In this document: one piece after another, positions 1 through 8,737 of the stretch | Numbering within the stretch: the first letter of the stretch is position 1 | Layout: every line of letters begins with the position of its first letter | NCBI GenBank assembly: GCA_017307735.1 | Contig: JAFKGR010000007.1 | Location: 124,001 to 188,000, forward strand | Direction of reading: 5' to 3' | Length of the DNA stretch: 64,000 bases | DNA from: Chitinophagaceae bacterium | Lineage (GTDB): Bacteria; Bacteroidota; Bacteroidia; Chitinophagales; Chitinophagaceae | Translations under genes and position numbers: made by a program | Notes under the pieces: generated by a model | The model's input: the letters and a program-made list of their open reading frames with translations, nothing else | What the model was told of the DNA's origin: nothing | The model's database searches: none

Positions 1-3000
1 CTGCGTCAATTTGAACGAAATTGTCCTGAAATCTTTCATTAATCTGTTGTTCAAGACTTCCAAAACCTCTGGTATGGGTATTGGTCGACAGACTAACGGT
101 TCCCAGATCGGCCAGATTTGCATCTACCCTGGCCAAAGATGCCCATCCTCCATGATCATCCATGGAAGATAACCTCAGCTCATTAAACCATAGTTCACCG
201 GTGGCTGACGAAGAATTCGTGTTTTCAACCCCCATCAGTACGCCGCTTATCTGGCCAAGACTTGGGTTTCCCATTACCGCATAGGTATGCCCGTTAGATT
301 GCAGTTCCGAAAATAATTTATTTACGGGTGAGCTGGACATGTTCCTGTCATTCTTCAGTGAAACCAGCGCCTGAAGATCGATATCAAGGTTGTTGGTCTT
401 TATCCAGAGTGTATCATTATAGGCATCGCTGTTGGGATCAAGGCCGGTATTTAACGGTGTAAGTTTAAGCGGGATTCTTATTTCGTAATAATTGCTTACA
501 AAGTCGCTGCCCAAACGAATTACCGCGGTGAGGTCGCCGTCATTAAGAAATGTCTCACTGTTTCTTTCGGCATGGATATACATCATCAGTTTTTTGAACT
601 GCCTGAAATCGCGGTTGGGGAATGTTTCAAATACGGCCTTTGCATCTTTTTTGGAAAGATTGCTGAACTGCAGGGTCAGGGATTGTTCATTTTCCAAAAG
701 GTTCACTCCATTGTTACTCAGGATTTGTTCACGCTCAATGTCACGCGGGGTGCGGTAGGGCAACGGTTCACGCTTGTCATTTTCTTCAATGTTTACTGCT
801 CCCACATTAAAATCATTGGTATTTTCGGGTCCGTAATTTCCGGTACTATCGAGTTTAAACTGGAATTTCCTCCATGTGTTTCTTACGAGATCCAGTTGGC
901 CAAACCGAACAGTGACGCTGTCCTGAAATCCTGTGAGGAACATGCGCATAAATCTGATCGACTTGAAGTCTGAGATATTACCCACCACGTGGTTGTAATC
1001 GTCAATGGGAATGCGTATCTGGTACCAGGTTTCATTTCGGGTTGTCCCGTCAGCAAGTTTCACTCCGACCACTTTTTTATCGATGATGTGATTCACACCG
1101 ATGGTCATTTCCGGTGCAGTGGGTGGCTTTAAGGTGAGGACATATTGAAAATATTCTTCGGTCTCGTTCAGCGTATTGTCTTTGTTTGCATCTTCCTGAT
1201 CGGGATACATGGTGGCCGCCGGTGAAAATTGGGAATTCGTATTCGCAATAGGCGAGTTACCCTGGGGATTGCTGTATCTTTTATATCTGGCAAGGATGCC
1301 GGCATTTTCTGCATCAAATTGTGATCCTCTGTAATATTGATAATTGTCTGCCGACGGGTCAGCCATTGCATCCTGGTAAATTGAAGAACTTGTCCCAAAA
1401 TTTGCAGCGAGTACATTAAGATAATCGTTTCTTCTGAATGCAACTTCTGCGCTGTCTGTCAACCCGTCGAAGCCCACATCCTGGTATGGCCTGTCATTGG
1501 GGTCGTTGCTGAATGCATTGGTCACCTGGGTAGGGTTGCGGGGTACCACACCCCAGATTGAGGTATCCACCTGCGCGGGCAGATTGGGAGTAGGAAGCCC
1601 GTTTTCATAAAACCTTCTTGAATCTTTCAGGACATCTTCAGAAACATTCCCGAGATTGATATACAGTTTACCGCCGGTACTGCCCGGATCCAAAATGAAT
1701 GGATCCTGCACCCACATTTCAATAAATTCAATGTTGGCAGTTTCAAAGTCTGTCTGGTCGAGTGATCTCATCAGGCCGCCCCACTTGGTTTTTGGATTTA
1801 AAAATTTTCCGTTGGCGTTTATTTTCAGGGGCGAGGTTTCATAGTTATATGGCCCTCTGTCTTTGGGATAATAGGACAGGTCGAAAGTGATCAATTGGTT
1901 TTGTCCGAAATCAGTTGTTCTCTGAGGAAATATTTCAGATTGGGAAATGGCTCTTACCCTTGGATCTGATAGTGCTGCTTTGTTTCCCCGAAGTGGATTG
2001 TTGATGTTTTTTGGATCCTGCAAGGTAGGTTCAATCTGGTACCATGAGATCGCTGCCCTGTTTTTGCCATAATCCAGGTTATCGTTATCAGTTGCTTCCG
2101 GGAAGAGTATGTTTCCAAATTCATCAGTGGCCCCGGACGGTGTAGATGCAAGCATCCAGCTAATGGGTGGAAACCTGAGATCGATATCGCTCTGGCTCCC
2201 TTCAAAGTTGTCGATGTATATCACGCCTTTGTTCCCTTTTCCGATTTGCGGTGCATGCCCCGGTTTGAAGAAAGCTCCTTCCGCATAGGCATTGATGGAA
2301 GAGGGAGCTGTAGAATTATAAAATGGAAGTTTGTTCAGAATCTTTGTCAATCGTGGCAAATCTTTTTTATAACTCAGGTCGAGCCCATACATTGTATTTT
2401 TGATTGGGTCATCACCATAATCAACTTTGGTAAAAAATGGCCGTTCACTCAGCCTTACCATCGTAGCGCCGATTGAAAACTGTTCCGATGCAGTATTTTT
2501 CAAAAGATAATCAAGTCGCAATCCGAGATAGGTTTTCTGTTGCATCCCGAAGGTTGCGTTATTCTCAAAATTCACTTGTACAGGGAGGCCTGCATTGATG
2601 ATTGCCTGGTTGATTATTTTTATGGTACCTAAATCATAATTGATTGTGTAATCTATATTTTCTATAAGTTGTTGCCCGCCTGCGGTAACTGATACTGAAC
2701 CTGGAGGAATATTGTAGCCGATACTTATATCGGAAGAGGAAGAAGTTTTTGCGGTTCCCTGAAGTATAAATCTGTCCAGGTTCGGAAACTGATTAATGGC
2801 GGTTGTCTTGATGCTGTCGTAAAGGGGATAATACAGGCTGTCAGCGCCCAGCGCCGCATTGCTGAAGACCTTGGGAGACAGATCGCGGCCAAAAGGTTCG
2901 AGCATGGGAAATATAATGCGGCTGTACTGGCTGATAACGGTATATCCCTGCACAAAGTCGAATACGCCATCCGGCTGCGGATCATTTTGATTGTTCAACC

Positions 3001-4678
3001 GGTCCAGGTTTTCCAGAGTGAGAATGGGGGTTCCCTGGTTCAGATCGCCGAAAGGCAAATATCTTTTGGCCCCGTATCCCGGTTGTTGGTACAAAACGTT
3101 TAACTGAAATCCGTCTCTGTCGAGTGAACCGAAACCTACGCTATAGACATTTTTCATCATCAGCCTCCAGATGGGCAGGGCGGGCCGTTGAGAAGTTGCT
3201 TTCAATAATTTGAGGAATAAAATCTTTTGGTTGCTGCTGGCTGAGTCGGGCGGAACGTCTGTTGAAAATTCACCGACCTGATAAATCCTTCCATTATACG
3301 AATATTGAAAAGCCACCGCCAGTACTTCGTCGGGTTGCAATGGCTGGCTCAGCGACAGGAATCCGACTTTGGGATTAAAAATATACTGGGTGCTATCCAG
3401 TTTTCTTGCATACGTTTTTTCATAATCCTGTACAGGGCTGAGTCCCATGCCTGTCAGTTGATTGTTGATAAGGGCGCTGTTGCGGCTGTTCGGATTGCTG
3501 ATGATGGAGCTGTATTCGTTATTGGTATTATTATCGGGTAGGGTACCGGTCACCGTAAAAGGATGGAAAGGATGGTTTTCACCCAAATCCATGAGGCCTA
3601 CAATTTCACGGGTGTTCGTGGTAGTTGCATTTTTGTTGGTCACCCAAACTTCAATTCTCAAAATCTGTACAGGAGTAGTAATGGCAGGCAGGTTGCTCAT
3701 CACCTTGTTATAATTTTCACGAAAGTATTGGGCCAGCAGAAAGTGCCGGTTCTCTTCATATTCATCGGCTTTTAAATTGAAATTCTGGGCAGCGGCGCCT
3801 CCCTGCAGATTTACAGACTGGCGTTGGGATTTCTGATTGGCTATGACTCCGGTGACAAATAATTTTCCAAATTGTAACTGGGTTTTGATTCCGAACAGTG
3901 ATTGTGCTCCGGGAATGAGGGTGCTGCGGCTTGGAAGGGAAACATTACCCGCCTCAAACCGCTTTACTATTTCATCCGGCCCGCCGGTATAATCCAGTTT
4001 CAACTGGTTGGTAAAATCCAGATTGGCCAGTGTATTGTAACTGATCGGAAATTTCAGCTTGTCTCCAATGTTGGCGTTTACATTCAACTGGGCATTCATG
4101 CCAAAATCAAATCCGCCGTTTTTTCTGGCACGCTCGGCGAGCGTTGGGTTTTTGATGTTTTGCCCCTGATATCCTGCCGTTATATCCACATTTCCCTGTG
4201 GTTGAATATCTACTTTTCCATTGCCAAAGAGACGGTTAAAAAGATTGTCGGTCACTTTTAGTTTGGGTTGGATCCTTCCCCTGTTTAGTAAATTAAGTGT
4301 ATTGCTCCTTTCCTGAAAATATTGGGTTTCCTGCCTCCGGGCTTCTATTCGCTCAAATTGTTCCTGTGTATAAGTAGTGGGTGTGCGGTAATACCTGTCG
4401 CCTATCTTTTCATACAGCGTGTAAGTTTTTGTCAGGGGATCATAAGCAATGGAATCATTGATGTTGGGGGGAAGTTTAAAGTCGAATACAGACGGAGGAT
4501 TGGTCAGAAAATCTCCCCGCCGGTCACGTATCGGGAAAGGTAAAGTATCCCTGGTACCGGTTGGCGTACCGGCATTCGTTTGCCCGAAGGTTGCCGGAGA
4601 CAATGCCGCAGCCAACACAAGCAGGGCCAAGTATCTTATTAATCTTTTTTGAAGATTAAAAGTTTCTTTAGGGAGCAT
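1..4678 (-). CDS. sprA: SprA, type IX secretion / gliding motility outer-membrane translocon protein (3' end outside window)
   Basis: The minus frame starting at 4678 stays open to the window edge, giving about 1559 residues of a protein that is usually about 2300-2500 residues. It begins with a signal peptide (basic start, hydrophobic stretch near residues 14-27, then ATFGQ). The order of segments I recognise as SprA follows: a Pro-rich linker, a PQGNVDITAGYQGQNIKNPT block, a second FIDNFEGSQSDIDLR-type block (seen here as YIDNFEGSQSDIDLRFPPIS), and long beta-rich stretches. SprA is the giant outer-membrane barrel through which type IX substrates leave the cell. It starts 29 bp downstream of ruvA on the same strand, an arrangement common in Bacteroidota, so the two are probably co-transcribed. 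A client with a type IX sorting domain is encoded at 51141-55937. The identification is firm; only the truncation limits it. Confidence 0.93.
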   Translation of the reverse strand, partial: MLPKETFNLQKRLIRYLALLVLAAALSPATFGQTNAGTPTGTRDTLPFPIRDRRGDFLTNPPSVFDFKLPPNINDSIAYDPLTKTYTLYEKIGDRYYRTPTTYTQEQFERIEARRQETQYFQERSNTLNLLNRGRIQPKLKVTDNLFNRLFGNGKVDIQPQGNVDITAGYQGQNIKNPTLAERARKNGGFDFGMNAQLNVNANIGDKLKFPISYNTLANLDFTNQLKLDYTGGPDEIVKRFEAGNVSLPSRSTLIPGAQSLFGIKTQLQFGKLFVTGVIANQKSQRQSVNLQGGAAAQNFNLKADEYEENRHFLLAQYFRENYNKVMSNLPAITTPVQILRIEVWVTNKNATTTNTREIVGLMDLGENHPFHPFTVTGTLPDNNTNNEYSSIISNPNSRNSALINNQLTGMGLSPVQDYEKTYARKLDSTQYIFNPKVGFLSLSQPLQPDEVLAVAFQYSYNGRIYQVGEFSTDVPPDSASSNQKILFLKLLKATSQRPALPIWRLMMKNVYSVGFGSLDRDGFQLNVLYQQPGYGAKRYLPFGDLNQGTPILTLENLDRLNNQNDPQPDGVFDFVQGYTVISQYSRIIFPMLEPFGRDLSPKVFSNAALGADSLYYPLYDSIKTTAINQFPNLDRFILQGTAKTSSSSDISIGYNIPPGSVSVTAGGQQLIENIDYTINYDLGTIKIINQAIINAGLPVQVNFENNATFGMQQKTYLGLRLDYLLKNTASEQFSIGATMVRLSERPFFTKVDYGDDPIKNTMYGLDLSYKKDLPRLTKILNKLPFYNSTAPSSINAYAEGAFFKPGHAPQIGKGNKGVIYIDNFEGSQSDIDLRFPPISWMLASTPSGATDEFGNILFPEATDNDNLDYGKNRAAISWYQIEPTLQDPKNINNPLRGNKAALSDPRVRAISQSEIFPQRTTDFGQNQLITFDLSYYPKDRGPYNYETSPLKINANGKFLNPKTKWGGLMRSLDQTDFETANIEFIEMWVQDPFILDPGSTGGKLYINLGNVSEDVLKDSRRFYENGLPTPNLPAQVDTSIWGVVPRNPTQVTNAFSNDPNDRPYQDVGFDGLTDSAEVAFRRNDYLNVLAANFGTSSSIYQDAMADPSADNYQYYRGSQFDAENAGILARYKRYSNPQGNSPIANTNSQFSPAATMYPDQEDANKDNTLNETEEYFQYVLTLKPPTAPEMTIGVNHIIDKKVVGVKLADGTTRNETWYQIRIPIDDYNHVVGNISDFKSIRFMRMFLTGFQDSVTVRFGQLDLVRNTWRKFQFKLDSTGNYGPENTNDFNVGAVNIEENDKREPLPYRTPRDIEREQILSNNGVNLLENEQSLTLQFSNLSKKDAKAVFETFPNRDFRQFKKLMMYIHAERNSETFLNDGDLTAVIRLGSDFVSNYYEIRIPLKLTPLNTGLDPNSDAYNDTLWIKTNNLDIDLQALVSLKNDRNMSSSPVNKLFSELQSNGHTYAVMGNPSLGQISGVLMGVENTNSSSATGELWFNELRLSSMDDHGGWASLARVDANLADLGTVSLSTNTHTRGFGSLEQQINERFQDNFVQIDA

Positions 4679-4707
4679 CCACAATTCTGATTAGGGGTAA
4701 AGATGGA

Positions 4708-5292
4708 TCAAATGGCTTTAAGGGCTTTTTTTATAAGGTCTTCTAATTGTGTAATGTTATTTTCTGATTGGATTACTTTTTTAATTGCCTGGTCAGCTAC
4801 CGGACGGCTGATTCCGAGAGCTACCAATGCATTTAACGCATCATTGCTCAAAGTATTGCCATTCAGGTTACTAAATGCTGGTTGGGAAGCAGATTTTCCT
4901 ATTTTGTCTTTCAATTCCAGCACAAGCCTCTCAGCGGTTTTCTTCCCGATTCCTTTCACGCTTTCCAGTGTCCTCGGGTCATTCAGTACAATGGCATTGA
5001 TAATTTCACCGGGTTTCATACTGCTCAGCATCATCCTCGCAGTAGCGGCCCCGATTCCCGATACACTGATAAGGGATGTAAATATATCCTTTTCGGCGGT
5101 ATCAAAAAATCCATATAAAGTATGAGCGTCTTCCTTAATCTGCAGGTAAGTAAAAAGCCTTCCCTCTTCCAGATTTTGAATTTTGGAATAGGTATTTAAA
5201 CTAATGTTCACCTCATAACCCACCCCGTGCACATCGATATAAACGACGGCAGGACTTTTATAAGAGAACTTTCCAGATAAGTACGCAATCAT
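4708..5292 (-). CDS. ruvA: Holliday junction branch migration protein RuvA
   Basis: This is a 194-residue protein, the normal RuvA length. RuvA tetramers bind four-way DNA junctions and recruit the RuvB motor for branch migration during recombination repair. The N-terminal OB-fold region starts MIAYLSGKFSYKSP and contains VHGVGYEV. Two helix-hairpin-helix motifs are visible, VSGIGAATARMM near residues 78-89 and VKGIGKKTAERLV near 111-123. A short C-terminal RuvB-binding domain (residues ~150-194) includes DALNALVALGISRPVADQAI. It is the first gene of a minus-strand unit with sprA 29 bp behind it. A TACTTTTG box ends 16 bp upstream of the ATG. ruvB and ruvC are not in the window. Confidence 0.96.
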   Translation of the reverse strand: MIAYLSGKFSYKSPAVVYIDVHGVGYEVNISLNTYSKIQNLEEGRLFTYLQIKEDAHTLYGFFDTAEKDIFTSLISVSGIGAATARMMLSSMKPGEIINAIVLNDPRTLESVKGIGKKTAERLVLELKDKIGKSASQPAFSNLNGNTLSNDALNALVALGISRPVADQAIKKVIQSENNITQLEDLIKKALKAI

Positions 5293-5308
5293 AAGAGTTG
5301 TGAGTTGC

Positions 5309-5316
5309 CAAAAGTA
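5309..5316 (-). promoter_or_regulatory. Candidate -7 box (TACTTTTG) of the ruvA-sprA unit
   Basis: Read on the minus strand the sequence is TACTTTTG, an exact match to the Bacteroidota TAnnTTTG element, ending 16 bp before the ruvA ATG. No TTG element is seen at the expected 19-bp distance upstream, so this rests on the -7 match and its position. Confidence 0.45.
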
Positions 5317-5603
5317 AGGAATTCAAAATGAAATCGGGCGGCATGGAGGGAAAGATGACGAATGCCTAACGGCACTGCTAAAATTGAAGGTTTAAAATCT
5401 GTTACCGACTTTTAAATAGGTGTTTGAAAATTAAACTTTAAATATTTTTTGATTGATGGTTCCCTGCCGGCAATCCCCAAACCAATAAATTTATCTTCTC
5501 AGCCTGTGAATAAGACGGATGTTCAATTGAATTTTATTTAGCTGAAACGATTGAAAATAAAACGACCTTCTGATAAATGAAGAAAAATATGAATAACATA
5601 CTA

Positions 5604-5633
5604 TTTGAGTATAATCAGTTAGTTGTACTTTTA
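5604..5633 (+). promoter_or_regulatory. Candidate fabH promoter (TTTG - 18 bp - TACTTTTA)
   Basis: A TTTG at 5604-5607 and TACTTTTA at 5626-5633 are separated by 18 bp. This fits the Bacteroidota -33/-7 arrangement with one mismatch (A for G) in the last -7 position. It lies 28 bp upstream of the fabH ATG. Confidence 0.5.
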
Positions 5634-5661
5634 TCGCCTTAAACCAAGCTGAGAAGTTTAG

Positions 5662-6669
5662 ATGAATGAAAAAAAGATGACTGCTGCTATTACCGCAGTA
5701 GCGGGTTATGTACCCGAATACCGGCTCACAAATGCCGAACTGGAAACCATGGTTGATACCAATGACGAATGGATTAAATCCCGCACAGGTATTGAAGAAC
5801 GAAGGATCCTGAAAGGGGAAAATCAGGGTATCAGTGCAATGGCAATACCCGCTGTGAAATTGCTTTTGGAAAAAAGAGGGATTGGCGCCGAAGAAATTGA
5901 TTGTATGATTACCTGCACGGTGACGCCGGATATGCTGTTCCCGGCAACTTCCAATATTATTTGCGATAAAATCGGGGCGGTCAATGCCTTTGGGTTTGAC
6001 CTTGCGGCAGCCTGTTCAGGTTTTCTTTATGGAGTGACCACGGGCACTGCTTTCATCGAAAGTGGCCGGTACAAAAAAGTGGTTGTAGTGGGTGCAGATA
6101 AAATGAGCGCCATCGTTGATTTTACCGACCGGAAAACCTGTGTATTATTTGGCGACGGAGCCGGAGCAATTTTATTGGAACCCAATACAGAAGGTTATGG
6201 CATCCAGGATAGTCTTTTGCACTCTGATGGTTCAGGTGCACAATATCTGAGGATGCCTGCAGGGGGATCGGCCAAACCTGCCACCCTGGAAACCGTAAAT
6301 GCCAAAGAACATTATATTTATCAGGAAGGAAAAACGGTTTTTAAATTCGCCGTAACCCGCATGGCGGATGTATGTTATGAATTGTTGCAGAAAAACCACC
6401 TCACCGGAGATGATATTGCATGGCTGGTGCCACACCAGGCCAATCTGAGGATCATTGATGCAGCAGCAGACCGGATGGGTCTTAGCAGGGATAAGGTAAT
6501 GATCAATATCCAGCGGTACGGAAATACTACATCGGCAACCATCCCGCTTTGTTTGTGGGAATGGGAAAAGAAACTGAGAAAAGGAGACCTGATTGTGCTG
6601 ACAGCATTCGGCGGCGGTTTCACCTGGGGAGCTACGCTGGTGAAATGGGCCTATGACACCAAAGGTTAG
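5662..6669 (+). CDS. fabH: 3-oxoacyl-[acyl-carrier-protein] synthase III (KAS III)
   Basis: The 335-residue product is a full-length KAS III of the thiolase fold. It condenses an acyl-CoA primer with malonyl-ACP to begin fatty acid synthesis. The Cys-His-Asn triad is visible: Cys118 in AAACSGF, His258 in VPHQAN and Asn288 in YGNTTSA. The C-terminal glycine-rich GGGFTWGA typical of FabH is present. It is followed after 57 bp by a convergent lipoprotein gene, so it appears to be a single-gene unit; plsX, rpmF and other fab genes that often sit next to fabH are absent. Bacteroidota often carry several FabH paralogues, so a specialised primer preference cannot be excluded. Confidence 0.94.
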   Translation: MNEKKMTAAITAVAGYVPEYRLTNAELETMVDTNDEWIKSRTGIEERRILKGENQGISAMAIPAVKLLLEKRGIGAEEIDCMITCTVTPDMLFPATSNIICDKIGAVNAFGFDLAAACSGFLYGVTTGTAFIESGRYKKVVVVGADKMSAIVDFTDRKTCVLFGDGAGAILLEPNTEGYGIQDSLLHSDGSGAQYLRMPAGGSAKPATLETVNAKEHYIYQEGKTVFKFAVTRMADVCYELLQKNHLTGDDIAWLVPHQANLRIIDAAADRMGLSRDKVMINIQRYGNTTSATIPLCLWEWEKKLRKGDLIVLTAFGGGFTWGATLVKWAYDTKG

Positions 6670-6726
6670 TCCGGGTCATTTTCTACCAGCAAATTTAATT
6701 TGATTTTCTGCCATAGCAGATGGATG

Positions 6727-7428
6727 TCACTGGTTTGAAAACACCTTCTTCAGGATATCCGTAACCCTTGCCACAGGATCTTTTCTGATTTGCTGTTCCT
6801 GCAGGCCAATTTCATAAAAAATTCCCTGGAGGGATTTGTCCGTAACATAACCCGTCAGGTCCGTATTCACAGTTTTGCTGCTGAATTTATTATAAACCGA
6901 AAAAACATCCCGCCAGTATTTGGTGGCATTTGTTTTCTCCAGCGATTTTTCTATGACAGGTTTAAAAGCTGTTGTGAGCGCCCCGGTAGTATGGGCTTTC
7001 AGATAATCGGTGGCGGCAAAATCCCCGCCTTTCAGTATTCCGATTGCATCCTGGATTGTCATTTCTTTAATGGCATTCAGGAAAATGGGGCCTGCATATT
7101 GAGCAGCATCCTCAGCAGCCCGGTTCATGCTCAGAACGGCATTGTCAACCAGCTTGCCCATTCCTACACTTTTCAGTGTTTTCTGAACATTCTGGGCTTC
7201 GGGTGGCATTAAAATTTTGATTGCTGCATTGGCAAAAAATCCATTTACTGCCGATAGTTTCGTTGTGGCTGTGTCTGTTCCCACCCGAAGGGCTTCTTTC
7301 AGTCCGGAGGCAATTTCACCCGAAGATAATCCTCCGCTTTTGCCCAATGTTCCCGGTATCTGGCTGGTAATGTCGCATGAACTCAACATAAAGAATGCAG
7401 CCATGATAAAGAACGAATAATTTTTCAT
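6727..7428 (-). CDS. DUF4197 family lipoprotein
   Basis: The product has 233 residues. The start is a lipoprotein signal: hydrophobic FFIMAAFFML followed by the lipobox LSSC with Cys18 as the lipidation site. The rest is mainly alpha-helical and matches my recollection of DUF4197: GLKEALRVGTDTA near residues 42-54, then the AIKILMPPEAQ region, the NRAAEDAA motif near 102-109 and TDYLKAHTT further on. The family is widespread in periplasm and outer membrane of Bacteroidota and Proteobacteria but has no established function. The gene stands alone, convergent with fabH and divergent from the next gene. Confidence 0.85.
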   Translation of the reverse strand: MKNYSFFIMAAFFMLSSCDITSQIPGTLGKSGGLSSGEIASGLKEALRVGTDTATTKLSAVNGFFANAAIKILMPPEAQNVQKTLKSVGMGKLVDNAVLSMNRAAEDAAQYAGPIFLNAIKEMTIQDAIGILKGGDFAATDYLKAHTTGALTTAFKPVIEKSLEKTNATKYWRDVFSVYNKFSSKTVNTDLTGYVTDKSLQGIFYEIGLQEQQIRKDPVARVTDILKKVFSNQ

Positions 7429-7541
7429 AAAGTCAGATTTTTGAAACGGGTTAAAGATCAGATTTTTATTTGAAAAAGGTATTTTATCTTTCTTTTAGAT
7501 GATTAGGGTTTATCTTTTGCCCCGGAATGTGTTGATTTTTT

Positions 7542-8663
7542 ATGTTGAAGGTAGTAAAGGGTGTATTTAAATCGGCTTTATTAATTGTCACGGTACCGGT
7601 GGGTATCGGGTATCTTCTTACATGCCTGATTCCTTATATTGATACAGGGAAATATTGGTTCGTTTCACTACTTGGGCTTGCTTTCATTCCTTTGTTGGTA
7701 ATGATGCTGATCCTCATGTTCATGTGGATTTTGGTCCGTTCAAAGATTTGGATTGCCTGCCTGGCGATATTGCTTTTGGGATTTCAACAAATCACTTCTG
7801 TGTTTTCATTTCACCTTCCATCTCAGTTTAAAATTGAAAAGCAATCCGGGAATTTAAGGGTTATGCAATGGAATGTCCATAGCTGGAACCAGGTACTTTT
7901 TTATGATGAACCCAATGTTTTTAAAGATGACCAGCCTCAGATGATGGCTTTGATAAAACAATATGATCCGGATATTCTTTGTGTTGAAGAATTTTTTGAG
8001 AGCACTGATCCTGAAAAGTTCAAATCAAACATCGAAATATTGCAGGAGATGGGCTATACCTATCACTTTTTTGCACATGGCGATTTGACGGACGGATCTT
8101 CGTATTCGGGAATAGCTATTTTTTCCAGGTTTCCAATCTTATCCACCGGTAAAATATTATCCACTTCACGCAATGAAGCAGATCCCCTTGCGTTTGCAGA
8201 TGTAAAAAAAGACAACCGGATTATACGGGTTTTTGCCCTGCATCTGCAATCTGTGCGGTTTCACGAAAGTGATTATTCCAATATCCAGAGGATGAAAAAT
8301 CCCAGGGATCCCAAAATCACAGGCAGCCGCACCATTACTTCAAAACTCAAAAGAGGATTTAAAAAACGATATGAGCAATCAGTTTTGATTGAGAAACAGA
8401 TTCAGCAGACACCTTATCCGGTCATTTTGTGTGGCGACTTCAATGATGTGCCCAATTCCGGTGTATATTTTAATATCAGGAAAAATTTGCAGGATGCATT
8501 TCTCAGAAAAGGATCTTTCGTGGGACGCTCATTCCGGTTTATTTCTCCGACATTGAGGATCGATTACATTATGCCATCAAAAGAATTTAAAGTTCAGCAG
8601 TTCACCGTAATCCGTGTAAAATATTCGGATCATTATCCATTGGTCAGCGATATCAGTTTTTAG
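7542..8663 (+). CDS. Membrane-anchored endonuclease/exonuclease/phosphatase family protein (first of a tandem pair)
   Basis: This 373-residue protein has three hydrophobic segments in its first ~90 residues, followed by an endonuclease/exonuclease/phosphatase (DNase I/APE1-like) domain that should lie outside the cytoplasm. Catalytic-type motifs are intact: MQWNVHSWN (Asn), CVEEFFE (metal-binding Glu), LHLQS (His), GDFND with Asn301, and YSDHYP with Asp363 and His364. The family contains nucleases, sphingomyelinases and inositol phosphatases; the sequence does not show which substrate is used. A second copy follows 74 bp downstream with the same architecture, so the pair arose by duplication. 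The two are probably co-transcribed. Confidence 0.85.
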   Translation: MLKVVKGVFKSALLIVTVPVGIGYLLTCLIPYIDTGKYWFVSLLGLAFIPLLVMMLILMFMWILVRSKIWIACLAILLLGFQQITSVFSFHLPSQFKIEKQSGNLRVMQWNVHSWNQVLFYDEPNVFKDDQPQMMALIKQYDPDILCVEEFFESTDPEKFKSNIEILQEMGYTYHFFAHGDLTDGSSYSGIAIFSRFPILSTGKILSTSRNEADPLAFADVKKDNRIIRVFALHLQSVRFHESDYSNIQRMKNPRDPKITGSRTITSKLKRGFKKRYEQSVLIEKQIQQTPYPVILCGDFNDVPNSGVYFNIRKNLQDAFLRKGSFVGRSFRFISPTLRIDYIMPSKEFKVQQFTVIRVKYSDHYPLVSDISF

Positions 8664-8737
8664 CCCTGATTCAATGAACCATGCACGTTAAATTGTAAGT
8701 TTATATATTGCGGAATCACAACTTAAACAACTCGTAA

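Larger units (their letters stand above)
5293..5661. other. Divergent intergenic region between ruvA and fabH
   Basis: This 369 bp region has no plausible gene. It must hold the promoters of both divergent units. A ruvA -7-like box lies at 5309-5316 on the minus strand and a fabH promoter candidate at 5604-5633 on the plus strand. The middle (about 5400-5580) is AT-rich without a convincing stem-loop. Confidence 0.6.

Noticed and set aside
492..973. Two open frames on the plus strand within the sprA region
   Set aside because: They are antisense to the continuous sprA frame, which has a clear family match; no start context or conserved motif.
4703..5125. 140-codon plus-strand frame opposite ruvA
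   Set aside because: Shadow of ruvA; composition mirrors RuvA codons and it has no recognisable features.
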